DNA of 64,000 nt from Clostridium vitabionis. Lineage in GTDB: Bacteria; Bacillota; Clostridia; Lachnospirales; Lachnospiraceae. The DNA lies in assembly GCF_015351765.1 (NCBI RefSeq), contig NZ_JADKQA010000001.1:186001-250000 (forward strand). The letters run 5' to 3'. Positions 1-9,970 of the stretch are shown here, one piece after another. Position 1 is the stretch's first letter. Each line of letters begins with the position of its first letter. The notes below the pieces were generated by a model that was not told where the DNA came from, ran no database searches, and worked only from the letters and a program-made list of their open reading frames with translations. Made by a program: the position numbers and the translations under genes.

Positions 1-1166
1 CGTCGCTGTTTTCCTCGGTGGCAAGCGCCGGGGTCACCGATTTCTTCCGCTCTTTCGGCTGCGAGGGCTCAACCAACGCCTACTCCACCGTCGGGGCGAC
101 GCCTCTCACGGACGCCCTGTTCGCGACACAGTATACGCTGACGAAGACGCAGACGGACAATCCCCACATGCATCTCCTGCAGGAGCTCGATGCGATGTCC
201 CTCTATGAGAATGAGTATGTCCTCCCCCTGGGCTTCGGCCTTCCGGGCGGCTTTGCCGATCATTGGGATTACAAGCAGAAGGATCCGGCGGCGGTGCAGA
301 ATGATTTTGCGAACGCGCTGGGCGCCCGGGACGTCCTGGATATGGTGAGCGCGGACGACAGCGGAAGTACCGTGACCTTCACCGCGGACCAATCCGGCGA
401 GTACTATATCTATGTGGGCAACAGCGCCGTCAAGAAGGTGGAGCTGGAGAAGGATGCCGGCTCGGAGAAGATTTCCAATGTGAACCGCGGCTTCTTTGTT
501 GAGACCGGCTGGCTCTCCGCGGGGGAAATGGTGACGCTCCGGGCGGATGACCCCGAGAACCAGGATCTCCGCGCGGCCGTCTACCGTTTTAATTATGACA
601 GCCTGGCGAAGGTGTGTGATACCCTGTCGCAGGAGACCATGACCGTGACGGAGTGGAAGGATTCGAGGATCACCGGCGAGGTCACGATGCGGGAGGCGGG
701 GACGCTCTTCCTGTCGATCCCGTACGACAGCGGCTGGAGGGTGACTATTGACGGAAACAAGAGTATAATATATAAGATGTTTGACGCGTTCAGCGGCATC
801 GATCTGGAGGCCGGCACACACACGATTGCGCTTTGCTATACCCCGCAGGGCTTCCGGCCGGGCATCTGCATTTCCCTGTCGGGGCTTTTGCTCCTCGGAG
901 CTGCCTGGCAGGCAGAGCACATCCTCCGGGGGAAGAGAGCGGCGGGGAAACGCCGGCAGGGGGGAAATGGCACGCGGGGGCGGCTGCGTCTCCGGAGTCT
1001 CACGAAAAAAGAGAGGGCTGATGATTATGGCAAAGAAACTGGAAGAATATGTGCGGAGCATCCCGGACTTCCCGAAGCCGGGGATCATATTCCGGGACAT
1101 CACGACGATCCTGAAGGATCCGGACGGACTCACGATGGCGGTGGACGGCCTGGCGAAGGCGGTTGA
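1..1166 (+). CDS. YfhO-family membrane protein, C-terminal fragment (5' truncated by window; true 3' end uncertain, may be ~1021)
   Basis: Open from the window edge; sequence ..TLFLSIPYDSGWRVTIDGNK..GIDLEAGTHTIALCYTPQGFRPGICISLSGLLLL.. typical of YfhO C-termini; last ~48 codons run out of frame over apt. Confidence 0.7.
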   Translation, partial: SLFSSVASAGVTDFFRSFGCEGSTNAYSTVGATPLTDALFATQYTLTKTQTDNPHMHLLQELDAMSLYENEYVLPLGFGLPGGFADHWDYKQKDPAAVQNDFANALGARDVLDMVSADDSGSTVTFTADQSGEYYIYVGNSAVKKVELEKDAGSEKISNVNRGFFVETGWLSAGEMVTLRADDPENQDLRAAVYRFNYDSLAKVCDTLSQETMTVTEWKDSRITGEVTMREAGTLFLSIPYDSGWRVTIDGNKSIIYKMFDAFSGIDLEAGTHTIALCYTPQGFRPGICISLSGLLLLGAAWQAEHILRGKRAAGKRRQGGNGTRGRLRLRSLTKKERADDYGKETGRICAEHPGLPEAGDHIPGHHDDPEGSGRTHDGGGRPGEGG

Positions 1167-1554
1167 GGACTGCGATTTTGATCTCGTCCTCGGCCCGGAA
1201 TCCCGCGGGTTCATCTTCGGCGTGCCGGTGGCGTATAAGCTCCACAAGGGATTTGTCCCGGTCCGCAAGAAGGGGAAGCTCCCCGCGGAGACTGTTTCCG
1301 TGAAATATGACCTGGAGTACGGCTCCGCGGAGCTGGAGATCCACAAGGATGCCATCAAGCCCGGCACGAGGGTGGTCATCATTGACGACCTGATTGCCAC
1401 CGGCGGTACGATGGAGGCGATCTGCAAGCTGGTCCGGGAGATGGGCGGCGAGGTTGTGAAGATCGCGTTCGTCATGGAGCTCGCCGGACTGGAAGGCAGG
1501 AAGAAGCTCAGCAGCTATGATGTCGCTTCACTGATCACCTATCCGGGAAAATAA
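1021..1554 (+). CDS. apt: Adenine phosphoribosyltransferase
   Basis: MIMAKKLEEYVRSIPDFPKPGIIFRDITTIL...ESRGFIFG...VVIIDDLIATGGTM PRPP-binding motif; start ATG 1021 or 1027 after AGAGAGGG. Confidence 0.93.
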   Translation: MIMAKKLEEYVRSIPDFPKPGIIFRDITTILKDPDGLTMAVDGLAKAVEDCDFDLVLGPESRGFIFGVPVAYKLHKGFVPVRKKGKLPAETVSVKYDLEYGSAELEIHKDAIKPGTRVVIIDDLIATGGTMEAICKLVREMGGEVVKIAFVMELAGLEGRKKLSSYDVASLITYPGK

Positions 1555-1581
1555 TCACAGATTGGGAAAGAGGGATGATAC

Positions 1582-3876
1582 ATGGAGGAAAAAGACCGCA
1601 GCCAGACTCCGAAGCAGGAGAGAGTGATTGAGTCCCCGGCGGATTTCACGGATCCGGAGGTGCTCTACCGGCAGCTGATTGCGGCCATCCGCCGCTATCA
1701 CCCTTCGGACGACATCAGCATGATCGAGAAGGCCTATGAGGTGGCGAAGACCGCCCATAAGGACCAGAAGAGAAAATCCGGGGAGCCCTATATTATCCAC
1801 CCGCTCTGCGTCGCGATCATCCTGGCGGATCTCGAGCTCGACAAGGAGACTATCGCCGCCGGGATCATGCACGATGTGGTCGAGGACACCGAGGTGACCT
1901 ACGACGACATCAAGAAAGAATTCGGTGAGGAGGTTGCGAATCTGGTCGACGGCGTCACCAAGCTGACCCAGATCTCCTGGCACAAGGACAAGATCGAGAT
2001 CCAGGCGGAAAACCTCCGGAAAATGTTCCTTGCCATGGCCAAGGATATCCGGGTGATCCTGATCAAGCTGGCCGACCGCCTGCACAATATGCGGACGCTC
2101 CAGTACATGAAGCCGGAGAAGCAGAAAGAGAAGGCCCGGGAGACGATGGATATCTACGCGCCGATCGCGGATCGTCTGGGCATCAGCAAGATCAAGACCG
2201 AGCTCGATGACCTCTCCCTCATGTACCTGGAACCGGAGGTATATAAGAGCCTCAAGGAGCAGGTCGCGAGGCGGAGTGAGAACCGGGAGGAGTTCGTCCA
2301 CCACATTATGGGCGAGGTCTCCGCGGAGATGAAGGAGCAGGGGATCCACTGCAAGATCGAGGGCAGGGTCAAGCACTACTTCAGCATTTACAAGAAGATG
2401 GTCAACCAGAACAAGACCATCGACCAGATTTACGACCTGTTTGCCGTCCGCATCATCGTCGATACGGTCAAGGACTGCTATGCGGCGCTCGGCGTCATCC
2501 ACGAGATGTACAAGCCGATCCCCGGCAGGTTCAAGGACTACATCGCGATGCCGAAGCCGAATATGTACCAGTCGCTCCACACGACGCTGATCAGCAAGAG
2601 CGGCGAGCCCTTCGAGATCCAGATCCGCACCTTTGAGATGCACCGCACGGCGGAATACGGTATTGCGGCACACTGGAAGTACAAGGAATCCGGCAGCGGC
2701 GAGGCGGCCAATATCGACAACACCGAGGCCAAGCTCTCCTGGCTGCGCCAGATTCTCGAGTGGCAGCAGGACATGTCCGATGACAAGGAGTTCATGAACC
2801 TCCTGAAAAGTGACCTTGACCTCTTCCAGGACAGTGTCTACTGCTTCACCCCGACGGGCGATGTGAAGAACCTGCCCGCCGGATCGACGCCCATTGATTT
2901 CGCTTACGCGATTCACAGCGCTGTCGGCAACAAGATGGTTGGCGCCAGGGTCAACGGGCGCCTCGTGACGATCGATTACAAGATCCAGAACGGCGACCGG
3001 GTGGAGGTCATCACCTCCCAGAATTCCAAGGGACCGAGCCGCGACTGGCTGAAGCTGGTGAAGAGCACACAGGCCAAGAACAAGATCAACCAGTGGTTCA
3101 AGGCGGAGCTCAGGGCGGACAATATCCAGCGGGGCCGGGACATGATCGACCGGTATTGCCGGGCGCACGGCATCGATTTCAATGAGATCAACAAGCCGGA
3201 GTGCGTCCAGAAGGTGCTGCAGCGCTATTCCTACCGGGATTGGGAGTCTGTGCTGGCCTCTGTCGGGCATGGCGGGATCAAGGAAGGCCAGATCATCAAC
3301 AAGATGGTCGAGGAGCGCAACAAGCAGAAAAAGCGTGAGGAGACCGATGAGACCATCCTCGATACCATCGCCGCGGACGGCAACAAGATGCCGGTTGTGG
3401 CAAAGGGAAAATCGAGGAGCGGTATCGTGGTCAAGGGGCTCGGGGACCTTGCAGTGCGCTTCTCAAAGTGCTGCAATCCGGTGCCGGGTGACGATATCGT
3501 CGGCTTCATCACCCGAGGGCGCGGGATCACGATCCACCGGAGCGACTGCATCAACCTCGCGAAGCTCCCGGAGGAGGAGCGGAGCCGCATCATCGAGGCG
3601 GAATGGCAGGCGCCGGAGCATCTGACCGGCATGGAGAAATATGCCACCGAGATCCGCATCATCGCGAACAACCGCATCGGCATGTTTGTGGATATTTCCA
3701 AGGTATTTACGGAAAAACAGATCGACATCACCTCCATGAATGTCACCACCAGCCGTCAGGGCAAGGCGACGATCATCATGACCTTTGACATTCACGGCAA
3801 GGAGGAATTGAACGAACTGACGGAAAAACTCCGCCAGATTGAAGGCGTTCTGGATATTGTCCGGAACGCGGGCTGA
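1582..3876 (+). CDS. relA: Bifunctional (p)ppGpp synthetase/hydrolase RelA/SpoT (HD, synthetase, TGS, ACT)
   Basis: HD domain (IMHDVVEDTEVTYDDI), synthetase (GRFKDYIAMPKPNMYQSLHTT), TGS (YCFTPTGDVKNLPAGSTPIDFAYAIHSAVG), C-terminal ACT. Confidence 0.95.
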   Translation: MEEKDRSQTPKQERVIESPADFTDPEVLYRQLIAAIRRYHPSDDISMIEKAYEVAKTAHKDQKRKSGEPYIIHPLCVAIILADLELDKETIAAGIMHDVVEDTEVTYDDIKKEFGEEVANLVDGVTKLTQISWHKDKIEIQAENLRKMFLAMAKDIRVILIKLADRLHNMRTLQYMKPEKQKEKARETMDIYAPIADRLGISKIKTELDDLSLMYLEPEVYKSLKEQVARRSENREEFVHHIMGEVSAEMKEQGIHCKIEGRVKHYFSIYKKMVNQNKTIDQIYDLFAVRIIVDTVKDCYAALGVIHEMYKPIPGRFKDYIAMPKPNMYQSLHTTLISKSGEPFEIQIRTFEMHRTAEYGIAAHWKYKESGSGEAANIDNTEAKLSWLRQILEWQQDMSDDKEFMNLLKSDLDLFQDSVYCFTPTGDVKNLPAGSTPIDFAYAIHSAVGNKMVGARVNGRLVTIDYKIQNGDRVEVITSQNSKGPSRDWLKLVKSTQAKNKINQWFKAELRADNIQRGRDMIDRYCRAHGIDFNEINKPECVQKVLQRYSYRDWESVLASVGHGGIKEGQIINKMVEERNKQKKREETDETILDTIAADGNKMPVVAKGKSRSGIVVKGLGDLAVRFSKCCNPVPGDDIVGFITRGRGITIHRSDCINLAKLPEEERSRIIEAEWQAPEHLTGMEKYATEIRIIANNRIGMFVDISKVFTEKQIDITSMNVTTSRQGKATIIMTFDIHGKEELNELTEKLRQIEGVLDIVRNAG

Positions 3877-3900
3877 TCCTGGAAAACCGAGAGAGAAGCT

Positions 3901-3926
3901 GCCCACTGCCGGGGAAGGCGGTGGGC
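3901..3926. terminator. Hairpin downstream of relA (GCCCACTGCC-GGGGAA-GGCGGTGGGC)
   Basis: 10-bp stem with 6-nt loop; no strong T-tract. Confidence 0.5.
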
Positions 3927-3933
3927 ATTTGCG

Positions 3934-3992
3934 ATTATGCAGAGCACTTAACAAGCGTAAGCGCAGTTCGAACTTAGCAAATTCGCTTGCCC
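3934..3992. repeat. Copy 1 of modular dispersed repeat (ATTATGCAGAGCACTTAAC...ACAAGCGTAAGCGCAGTTCGAACTTAGCAAATTYGCTTG)
   Basis: 3951-3989 matches 36378-36416 with one mismatch; ATTATGCAGAGCACTTAAC also shared (36225-36243). Confidence 0.8.
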
Positions 3993-4020
3993 GGCATTTT
4001 GCCGGGGATAAAGGAGGATT

Positions 4021-4704
4021 ATGGGACTCATGTTAAAGCGCCTCATGGTAGGCGTGATCGGCACCAACTGTTATCTCGCAGCCAATGAGGATACGAAAGA
4101 AGGATTTATCCTGGATCCCGGCGGCGACGCGCAGCGGATTGCGCGGGAGGTAAGGCGCATGGAAATGCATCCGCAGGCGATCCTCCTCACGCACGGGCAT
4201 GCGGACCACATCAGCGGCATTTCCGAACTGGAGAAGCAGATCCAGGTACCGGTCTGGGCGCTCGACCGGGAGAAGGCAGTCCTGCACGATACGGAGGCGA
4301 ACCTCACCGCCGAGTTCGGCGGCGGGCAGGGATTTACGCTGGATGCCAGCCGCTACCTCACGGACGGGGAGGAATTTGTCCTGGCCGGGGTAAAAATCCG
4401 TGTCATCTGGACGCCCGGCCATACCGCCGGCTCCTGCTGCTACTATCTGCCTGAGGCCGGCGTCCTCTTTTCCGGCGATACCCTGTTTGCCCAGTCCTAC
4501 GGGCGCACCGATATGCCGACGGGGAGTGAGCGGGAGATGGTGCACTCCGTGCGGGATATCCTTCTCAGGCTGCCGGCGGCGACCAAAGTATTCCCAGGCC
4601 ATATGGGCTTCACGACAATCGCCGATGAGCGGGCGGGAAATCCCCTGTCTGCCGGGAATTACCCGGAAGACAGCGCCCGTGCGGACGGGGAGGCGGAAGC
4701 ATGA
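4021..4704 (+). CDS. MBL-fold metallo-hydrolase (glyoxalase II-like)
   Basis: THGHADHISG motif, TPGHTAGSCCYYL, FSGDTLF, FPGHM. Confidence 0.9.
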   Translation: MGLMLKRLMVGVIGTNCYLAANEDTKEGFILDPGGDAQRIAREVRRMEMHPQAILLTHGHADHISGISELEKQIQVPVWALDREKAVLHDTEANLTAEFGGGQGFTLDASRYLTDGEEFVLAGVKIRVIWTPGHTAGSCCYYLPEAGVLFSGDTLFAQSYGRTDMPTGSEREMVHSVRDILLRLPAATKVFPGHMGFTTIADERAGNPLSAGNYPEDSARADGEAEA

Positions 4705-6236
4705 TCGCGCTGATTCTCGAGGACAATGCCTTTGAGCAGGACATCCGGGAGCTGCTGATGGCGTATTTCCCCGGACACGGCTTTGTGCACACCGAGGAGG
4801 AGGCTGCGGGCGCTTCCCTGGTCTGCCGTGGTGAGCGGGAGGGCAGTGCCTTTATCCTCTCGCTCAGCTTTCCGGAACAATCCGGGGATACGGATCTCCA
4901 TCCGGAGGCCTATCCTGGCGAATTCCCGGCGGAGGCTGCCGGAAAGACCTGGACCAGGTCCTGCCAGCCGGATTTTGCTGTCCGGAAATCCGCGAAGAAT
5001 GAAATCAAGCGCACCCTTTACCGGCTCTGCCGGGAAATCACCGGGCGGGAGCTCCCCTGGGGCACGCTGACCGGCATCCGCCCGACCAAGATCGCCCTCA
5101 CCGCGCTCCTGGATGGCCGGGACAGCCGGGAAATCCGGGAAGAAATGCGGGAGGACTACTACACGAGCGGGGAGAAGATCGCCCTCTGCCTCGCGGTCGC
5201 CGAGCGGGAGAAGCGGATGATCTCCGGCCTCGACGCGGTGCACGGCTGGAGCCTCTATGTGGGCATCCCGTTCTGCCCGACCACCTGCCTCTACTGTTCG
5301 TTCACTTCCTTCCCGATCGGCGCGTGGAAGGACAGGCTGGACAGCTATTTTGATGCCCTTTTCCGGGAAATGCATTATCTGGCGGAGCGGACGGGCGGGA
5401 GCGAGCCGGGGCGTGGTCCCGAGACGATCTATATCGGCGGCGGGACGCCGACCGCCCTGGATCCGGAGCACCTGGACCGGCTGCTCACAGAGATCGGGGA
5501 AACCTTCTCCCTGGACCGGCTCCGCGAATTTACCGTCGAGGCGGGCCGCCCGGACAGCATCACGGAGGAGAAGCTCCGTGTCCTCCGCGCCCACGGCATC
5601 AGCCGGATCTCCATCAACCCCCAGACCATGAACCAGGCAACCCTGGATCTGATCGGCCGGCGGCATACGGTGGAGGAGGTGATCGGGAAGTTCCACATGG
5701 CGCGGGAGCTGGGCTTTGACAACATCAACATGGATATCATCTGCGGCCTTCCGGGGGAGAATCCGGAGGATGTCGCGCGGACGCTGGGCAAAATCCGCGA
5801 GCTCGCCCCGGACAGCCTGACCGTCCACTCACTGGCGGTCAAACGGGCCGCCCGCCTCAATGTCCAGCGGGCGCAGTGGAGGGATGTCCGGATTGTGAAT
5901 ACGCAGGAGATGATTGAAATGACCGCGGAGGCGGCCCGTGAGATGGGGCTTTCGCCGTATTATCTCTATCGCCAGAAGAACATGGCCGGCAATTTTGAGA
6001 ATACCGGCTACGCGGCTCCGGGGAAAGAGTGCCTCTATAATGTCCTGATTATGGAGGAGAAGCAGACGATCCTCGCCTGCGGTGCCGGGACAACGTCGAA
6101 GTTCCTGGTTCCGGAGGAAAACCGGATTGAGCGGGCGGAGAACTGTAAGGATGTCGCCACCTACATCGCGAATGTTCAGGAGATGATGGAGAGAAAAGAG
6201 CGGCGCTTCCGGGAACTTCGTGATTGCCGCGCGTGA
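4701..6236 (+). CDS. hemZ: Coproporphyrinogen dehydrogenase HemZ-like radical SAM protein
   Basis: GIPFCPTTCLYCSFTSFPIG radical-SAM cluster motif, YIGGGTPTALDPEHLDRLL, C-terminal NMAGNFENTGYAAPGKECLYNVLIMEE. Confidence 0.88.
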   Translation: MIALILEDNAFEQDIRELLMAYFPGHGFVHTEEEAAGASLVCRGEREGSAFILSLSFPEQSGDTDLHPEAYPGEFPAEAAGKTWTRSCQPDFAVRKSAKNEIKRTLYRLCREITGRELPWGTLTGIRPTKIALTALLDGRDSREIREEMREDYYTSGEKIALCLAVAEREKRMISGLDAVHGWSLYVGIPFCPTTCLYCSFTSFPIGAWKDRLDSYFDALFREMHYLAERTGGSEPGRGPETIYIGGGTPTALDPEHLDRLLTEIGETFSLDRLREFTVEAGRPDSITEEKLRVLRAHGISRISINPQTMNQATLDLIGRRHTVEEVIGKFHMARELGFDNINMDIICGLPGENPEDVARTLGKIRELAPDSLTVHSLAVKRAARLNVQRAQWRDVRIVNTQEMIEMTAEAAREMGLSPYYLYRQKNMAGNFENTGYAAPGKECLYNVLIMEEKQTILACGAGTTSKFLVPEENRIERAENCKDVATYIANVQEMMERKERRFRELRDCRA

Positions 6237-6295
6237 GAAAAATGGGGACGGCGTGGTTTATGCCGGTTCCCGCCTGTGCTGAACTGCCGCGAGAG

Positions 6296-6348
6296 AAAAA
6301 GAAGGCGAAGAGCCCGGTCCGGTTGGATAGGTTCTCCGCCTTCTTTTT
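6296..6348. terminator. Bidirectional terminator between hemZ and the flavoprotein gene
   Basis: AAAAAGAAGGCG ... CGCCTTCTTTTT inverted repeat between convergent genes. Confidence 0.75.
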
Positions 6349-6362
6349 GCTTTAAGTTTTAT

Positions 6363-7544
6363 TTACTGCCAGTCCCGGCAGAGCTCGTCCGCCAGCTTCC
6401 GGAGCGCCTCCTCGCTCTCCGCGTTCAGGGCGGATTTCAGCGTCACGGTTGTCTCCGTGAACGTGATATTTTTGCTCTTTTCCAGGAGGGCGCGCATTAC
6501 CTTGGCCGCCATCGGCGCCCAGCTGCCGTTCTCGATCAGGGCTACCGTCCGGTTCTGGTAATTCCTCTCGGTAAGGTTCTCGATGAAGGTCCGCATCGTC
6601 GGGAAAATGTCCGCGTTGTAGGTCGTTGTGGCGAGAACCAGCTTGCTGTAGCGGAAAGCGTCCTCAACAGCCTCGTGGATGTCGTCGCGGGAGACATCGA
6701 AGACGGAGACGTTCGGGCAGTTCCCCGCTTTCAGCATGTCCGCGAGCCGGAGCGCCGCCTCCCTGGTGTTCCCGTAGACGGAGGAATACGCGATGGTCAC
6801 GCCCGGCTCCTCCGGCTTATACGCGGACCAGGTGAGATAGAGATTCAGGTATTCGGAAATGTCTCCGGTGAGCACGGGGCCGTGGAGGGAGCAGATGGTC
6901 TTCATCTCCAGGCAGGAAATTTTCTTCAAAAGCGTCTGCACCTGCATGCCGTACTTTCCGACGATGCCGAAATAGTACCGGCGCGCCTCGCAGGCCCAGC
7001 CATCAGGATCCTCGACGTCATTTGCCCCGAACTTTCCGAAGGCGTCCGCGGAGAAGAAGACCTTGTCCCGGCTGTCCCAGGTCATCATCACCTCCGGCCA
7101 GTGAATCATCGGGGCAAAGATGAAGGTCAGGGTGTGGTGCCCCAGCTCCAGCGTGTCGCCATTTTTTACGACAATCTTTTTCAGGCTGTCCAGGCCGTAG
7201 AACTGGCCGATCATCGCGAAGGTTTTCGCGTTGCCCACGACCTGCGCGTCAGGATACTTCTCCACAAAAGCCTGGATATTATAGGAATGATCCGGTTCCA
7301 TGTGCTGGACGATCAGGTAGGACGGCGCCTTTCCGCCGGTGACCCGCTCGATGTTCGCGAGCCACTCCCCGCCGAATTCCCTTGCGGTTGCATCCATGAC
7401 CGCGATCTTGTCATCCAGAATCACATAAGAATTGTAAGCCATGCCGCGAGGAACCGCGAACTGGGATTCAAAGAGGTCAATCTCATGGTCATTGACTCCC
7501 ACATAACGAATGTCATCAGTTACCCTGCAATCAGCTGCTTCCAT
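6363..7544 (-). CDS. FprA-type flavodiiron protein (A-type flavoprotein)
   Basis: MBL-type diiron motif (HMEPDHS), flavodoxin domain (VTIAYSSVYGNTREAALRLAD). Confidence 0.9.
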   Translation of the reverse strand: MEAADCRVTDDIRYVGVNDHEIDLFESQFAVPRGMAYNSYVILDDKIAVMDATAREFGGEWLANIERVTGGKAPSYLIVQHMEPDHSYNIQAFVEKYPDAQVVGNAKTFAMIGQFYGLDSLKKIVVKNGDTLELGHHTLTFIFAPMIHWPEVMMTWDSRDKVFFSADAFGKFGANDVEDPDGWACEARRYYFGIVGKYGMQVQTLLKKISCLEMKTICSLHGPVLTGDISEYLNLYLTWSAYKPEEPGVTIAYSSVYGNTREAALRLADMLKAGNCPNVSVFDVSRDDIHEAVEDAFRYSKLVLATTTYNADIFPTMRTFIENLTERNYQNRTVALIENGSWAPMAAKVMRALLEKSKNITFTETTVTLKSALNAESEEALRKLADELCRDWQ

Positions 7545-8563
7545 GACAGATTCCTTTCTCCGACGGAAATTCCCCGGCGACGCGGGGCGCCCTGCGTTTT
7601 CATATCTTTCGGTAGCTGTTCTGAACCTGTCTCGGGTTCCGGGCGCCTGCGGCGCACGGCCAAATCCCGGAAAGTACCCGCAAAACCGCCTGCAGGCGGC
7701 TGCTTTTTCGGATCCTCCCCGGCATGGGCTGAACAGTTACATTTTCGCAGAAATCATAGCATAAAATCGCCCGCCTGTGTTGGCTTTGCGGAAAAAAATG
7801 TGACTGCCGGAGCCCCGAGGTATTGTTTACCCCCCGCATTTCCCCCCTGCAAGTGCCGGGCAGGGACAAAAAAATAAGGCCAGCCCGTGCTGAAGTGGCA
7901 TAGGGCCGGCCGTGTTGGCGGCATCTCCGAGGATCCTCCCAGATGTTTCTCCATTTGAGCCTGACCCGCGCATGAGAAGAATGCACCGGCCAGGCTCTTC
8001 GGGTCACACCTAAGATGTCAGCTAAGCTGTCCCCTTCGATGTCAGTTTTATTATACCGCATAAATTGTCAAATAATATGGGAAAATTTAACAAAATTTTT
8101 GCAGAGGACACTATTTTTACAGAAAATTCGCAAATCAAATTCAGTTGTGAAAATAAAGACAGTTGGAAAAATCGGGACAGACCCCGGAGAACCAGGCCAT
8201 TTTTCGCCGACTGAAAAAAAGAAGCCCGCGAAATGGAGAAAGCAGAAAACGGGGTAAATTATACACAGAAAAAAGTCATTCCGAACTCCGGGAAAGTTTA
8301 AAAATCCGGACAGGGCAAAGAAAATTGAGAATTGGGGAGCACGCTTTTGGAAGATACCCGGATTCCGTTTTTGTGCAAATTGACAGAGAGGGGAGAGAAG
8401 GACGCAAAGCCGTCCGCGAGCAGCCGGTTTGCAGCCGCATCTCCCCCCCGCAAGGGCTGAACATTTACAAAAAAACCGTCCGGTGAGGGAAAAATGCTTG
8501 AAATATGACGCCGGTTTGTTAGTATTAAAAAGATAGAGATCATGGAAAAGCAGGAGGAAATCA

Positions 8564-9823
8564 ATGGCACTGATCAAGAAACCGGTTACCGGAATGAAGG
8601 ATATTCTGCCGGCGGAGATGGAAATTCGCGATTATGTGCTCGGCATCATCCGGGAGACTTACCGTTCTTACGGTTACGCGACAATCGAGACGCCCGGTGT
8701 TGAGCATATCGAGAACCTGACGAGCAAGCAGGGCGGGGACAATGAGAAGCTGATCTTCAAGATTTTAAAGCGCGGCGACAGGCTGAACCTCGCGGAGGCA
8801 AAGTCTGATACCGATATTGTGGATTCCGGCCTCCGGTATGACCTGACGCTGCCGCTCTGCCGCTACTACGCCAATAACGCGGCAAACCTGCCGATGCCGT
8901 TCAAGGCACTGCAGGTCGGCAATGTGTGGCGCGCGGATCGTCCGCAGAAGGGGCGTTTCCGCCAGTTCGTCCAGTGTGACATCGACGTCCTCGGGGATCC
9001 GACAAACCAGGTCGAGATCGAGTCGGTGCTCGCGATCACCAAGACCCTTCACAGGATTCTTCCGGACCGCCATATGACGGTGCACATCAACGACCGCGCG
9101 ATCCTGAAGGGAATGGCGGATTACTGCGGCTTCCCGGAGGAGGATATCGCCGAGATCTTCGTCATCCTTGACAAGATGGATAAGATCGGGGAGAGCGGCG
9201 TCCGGGAGGAGCTCCTCGGACGCGGCCTAAGACAAGAGTCGGTTGACCGCTATCTTGGCCTTCTGGACAATGTTACCGCCGACGCGGATGGCGTGCGCCG
9301 CCTCGGGGAGAAGATCAGCAGCGCCATGGATCCGGCAAAGGCAGAGAACCTTGCCCAGATCATGGAGACCGTCCGGGCAGTTTCCCACCTGGATTTTGAC
9401 CTGATTTTTGACCCGACGATGGTCCGGGGGCAGGGATACTATACCGGAACGATTTTCGAGGTGTCGATGGACGGCTTCGGCGGCGCGGTGGCCGGCGGCG
9501 GCCGCTATGACCACCTGGTCGGCAAATTCACGGGGCAGGATGTTCCCGCCTGCGGAATTTCCATCGGTTTTGAGCGGATTATCACGATTCTCCTGGAAGC
9601 CGGGTTCAAGGTTCCGGAGAGCGCGGGAAAGAAAGCCTTCCTGTATGAGAAAGGGCTTTCTCCGGAACAGTTTTCCAAGGTGCTCTCTGCCGCCGAGGCG
9701 GAGCGGGAGAAGGGGACGAAGGTCGCCCTGGCCCTGATGGCGAAAAATAAAAAGTTCCAGAAAGAGAAATTCGCCGAGGACGGCTATACGGAATTTGAGG
9801 AGTTCTACCGGCGGAACCTGTGA
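8564..9823 (+). CDS. hisS: Histidyl-tRNA synthetase
   Basis: Class II motifs: GMKDILP, LRYDLTLPLCRY, FRQFVQCDIDVLG, GGGRYDHLVGKFTG, PACGISIGFERI. Confidence 0.93.
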   Translation: MALIKKPVTGMKDILPAEMEIRDYVLGIIRETYRSYGYATIETPGVEHIENLTSKQGGDNEKLIFKILKRGDRLNLAEAKSDTDIVDSGLRYDLTLPLCRYYANNAANLPMPFKALQVGNVWRADRPQKGRFRQFVQCDIDVLGDPTNQVEIESVLAITKTLHRILPDRHMTVHINDRAILKGMADYCGFPEEDIAEIFVILDKMDKIGESGVREELLGRGLRQESVDRYLGLLDNVTADADGVRRLGEKISSAMDPAKAENLAQIMETVRAVSHLDFDLIFDPTMVRGQGYYTGTIFEVSMDGFGGAVAGGGRYDHLVGKFTGQDVPACGISIGFERIITILLEAGFKVPESAGKKAFLYEKGLSPEQFSKVLSAAEAEREKGTKVALALMAKNKKFQKEKFAEDGYTEFEEFYRRNL

Positions 9824-9970
9824 GGCGCGGTTTGCCGGATGGTTCCGGGAACCCGTGAGGCGCGGTTTGGCGGATGGTTCCGGGAACCTGTGGAGGCATA
9901 AGTTCCGGCGGCTCCGGGAACCGATGGCATCGGCTCCCCGGAATTCCGGGGAGGGATAAGGAGAAGAGAG

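Noticed and set aside
69-1475. Long antisense ORFs over housekeeping genes (e.g. 69-1475 -, 1555-3270 -, 4659-5828 -, 9227-11179 -, 11158-13074 -, 22814-24067 -, 24745-26502 -, 32556-33887 -, 34681-35721 -)
   Set aside because: They mirror strongly recognisable sense genes; GC-rich codon bias leaves the antisense frame open. Translations are low-complexity (R/L/H/D-rich) with no domain signature.
6276-7877. 533-aa plus-strand ORF opposite the flavodiiron gene
   Set aside because: Antisense of a clear FprA-type gene; no protein-family signal.
8060-8563. T-box riboswitch upstream of hisS
   Set aside because: No GGGTGGNACCGCG-like antiterminator motif or convincing specifier structure found by eye.
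8015-8577. Small ORFs between the flavodiiron gene and hisS
   Set aside because: No RBS/domain support; region holds AT-rich promoter-like DNA and diverged hairpin repeats.
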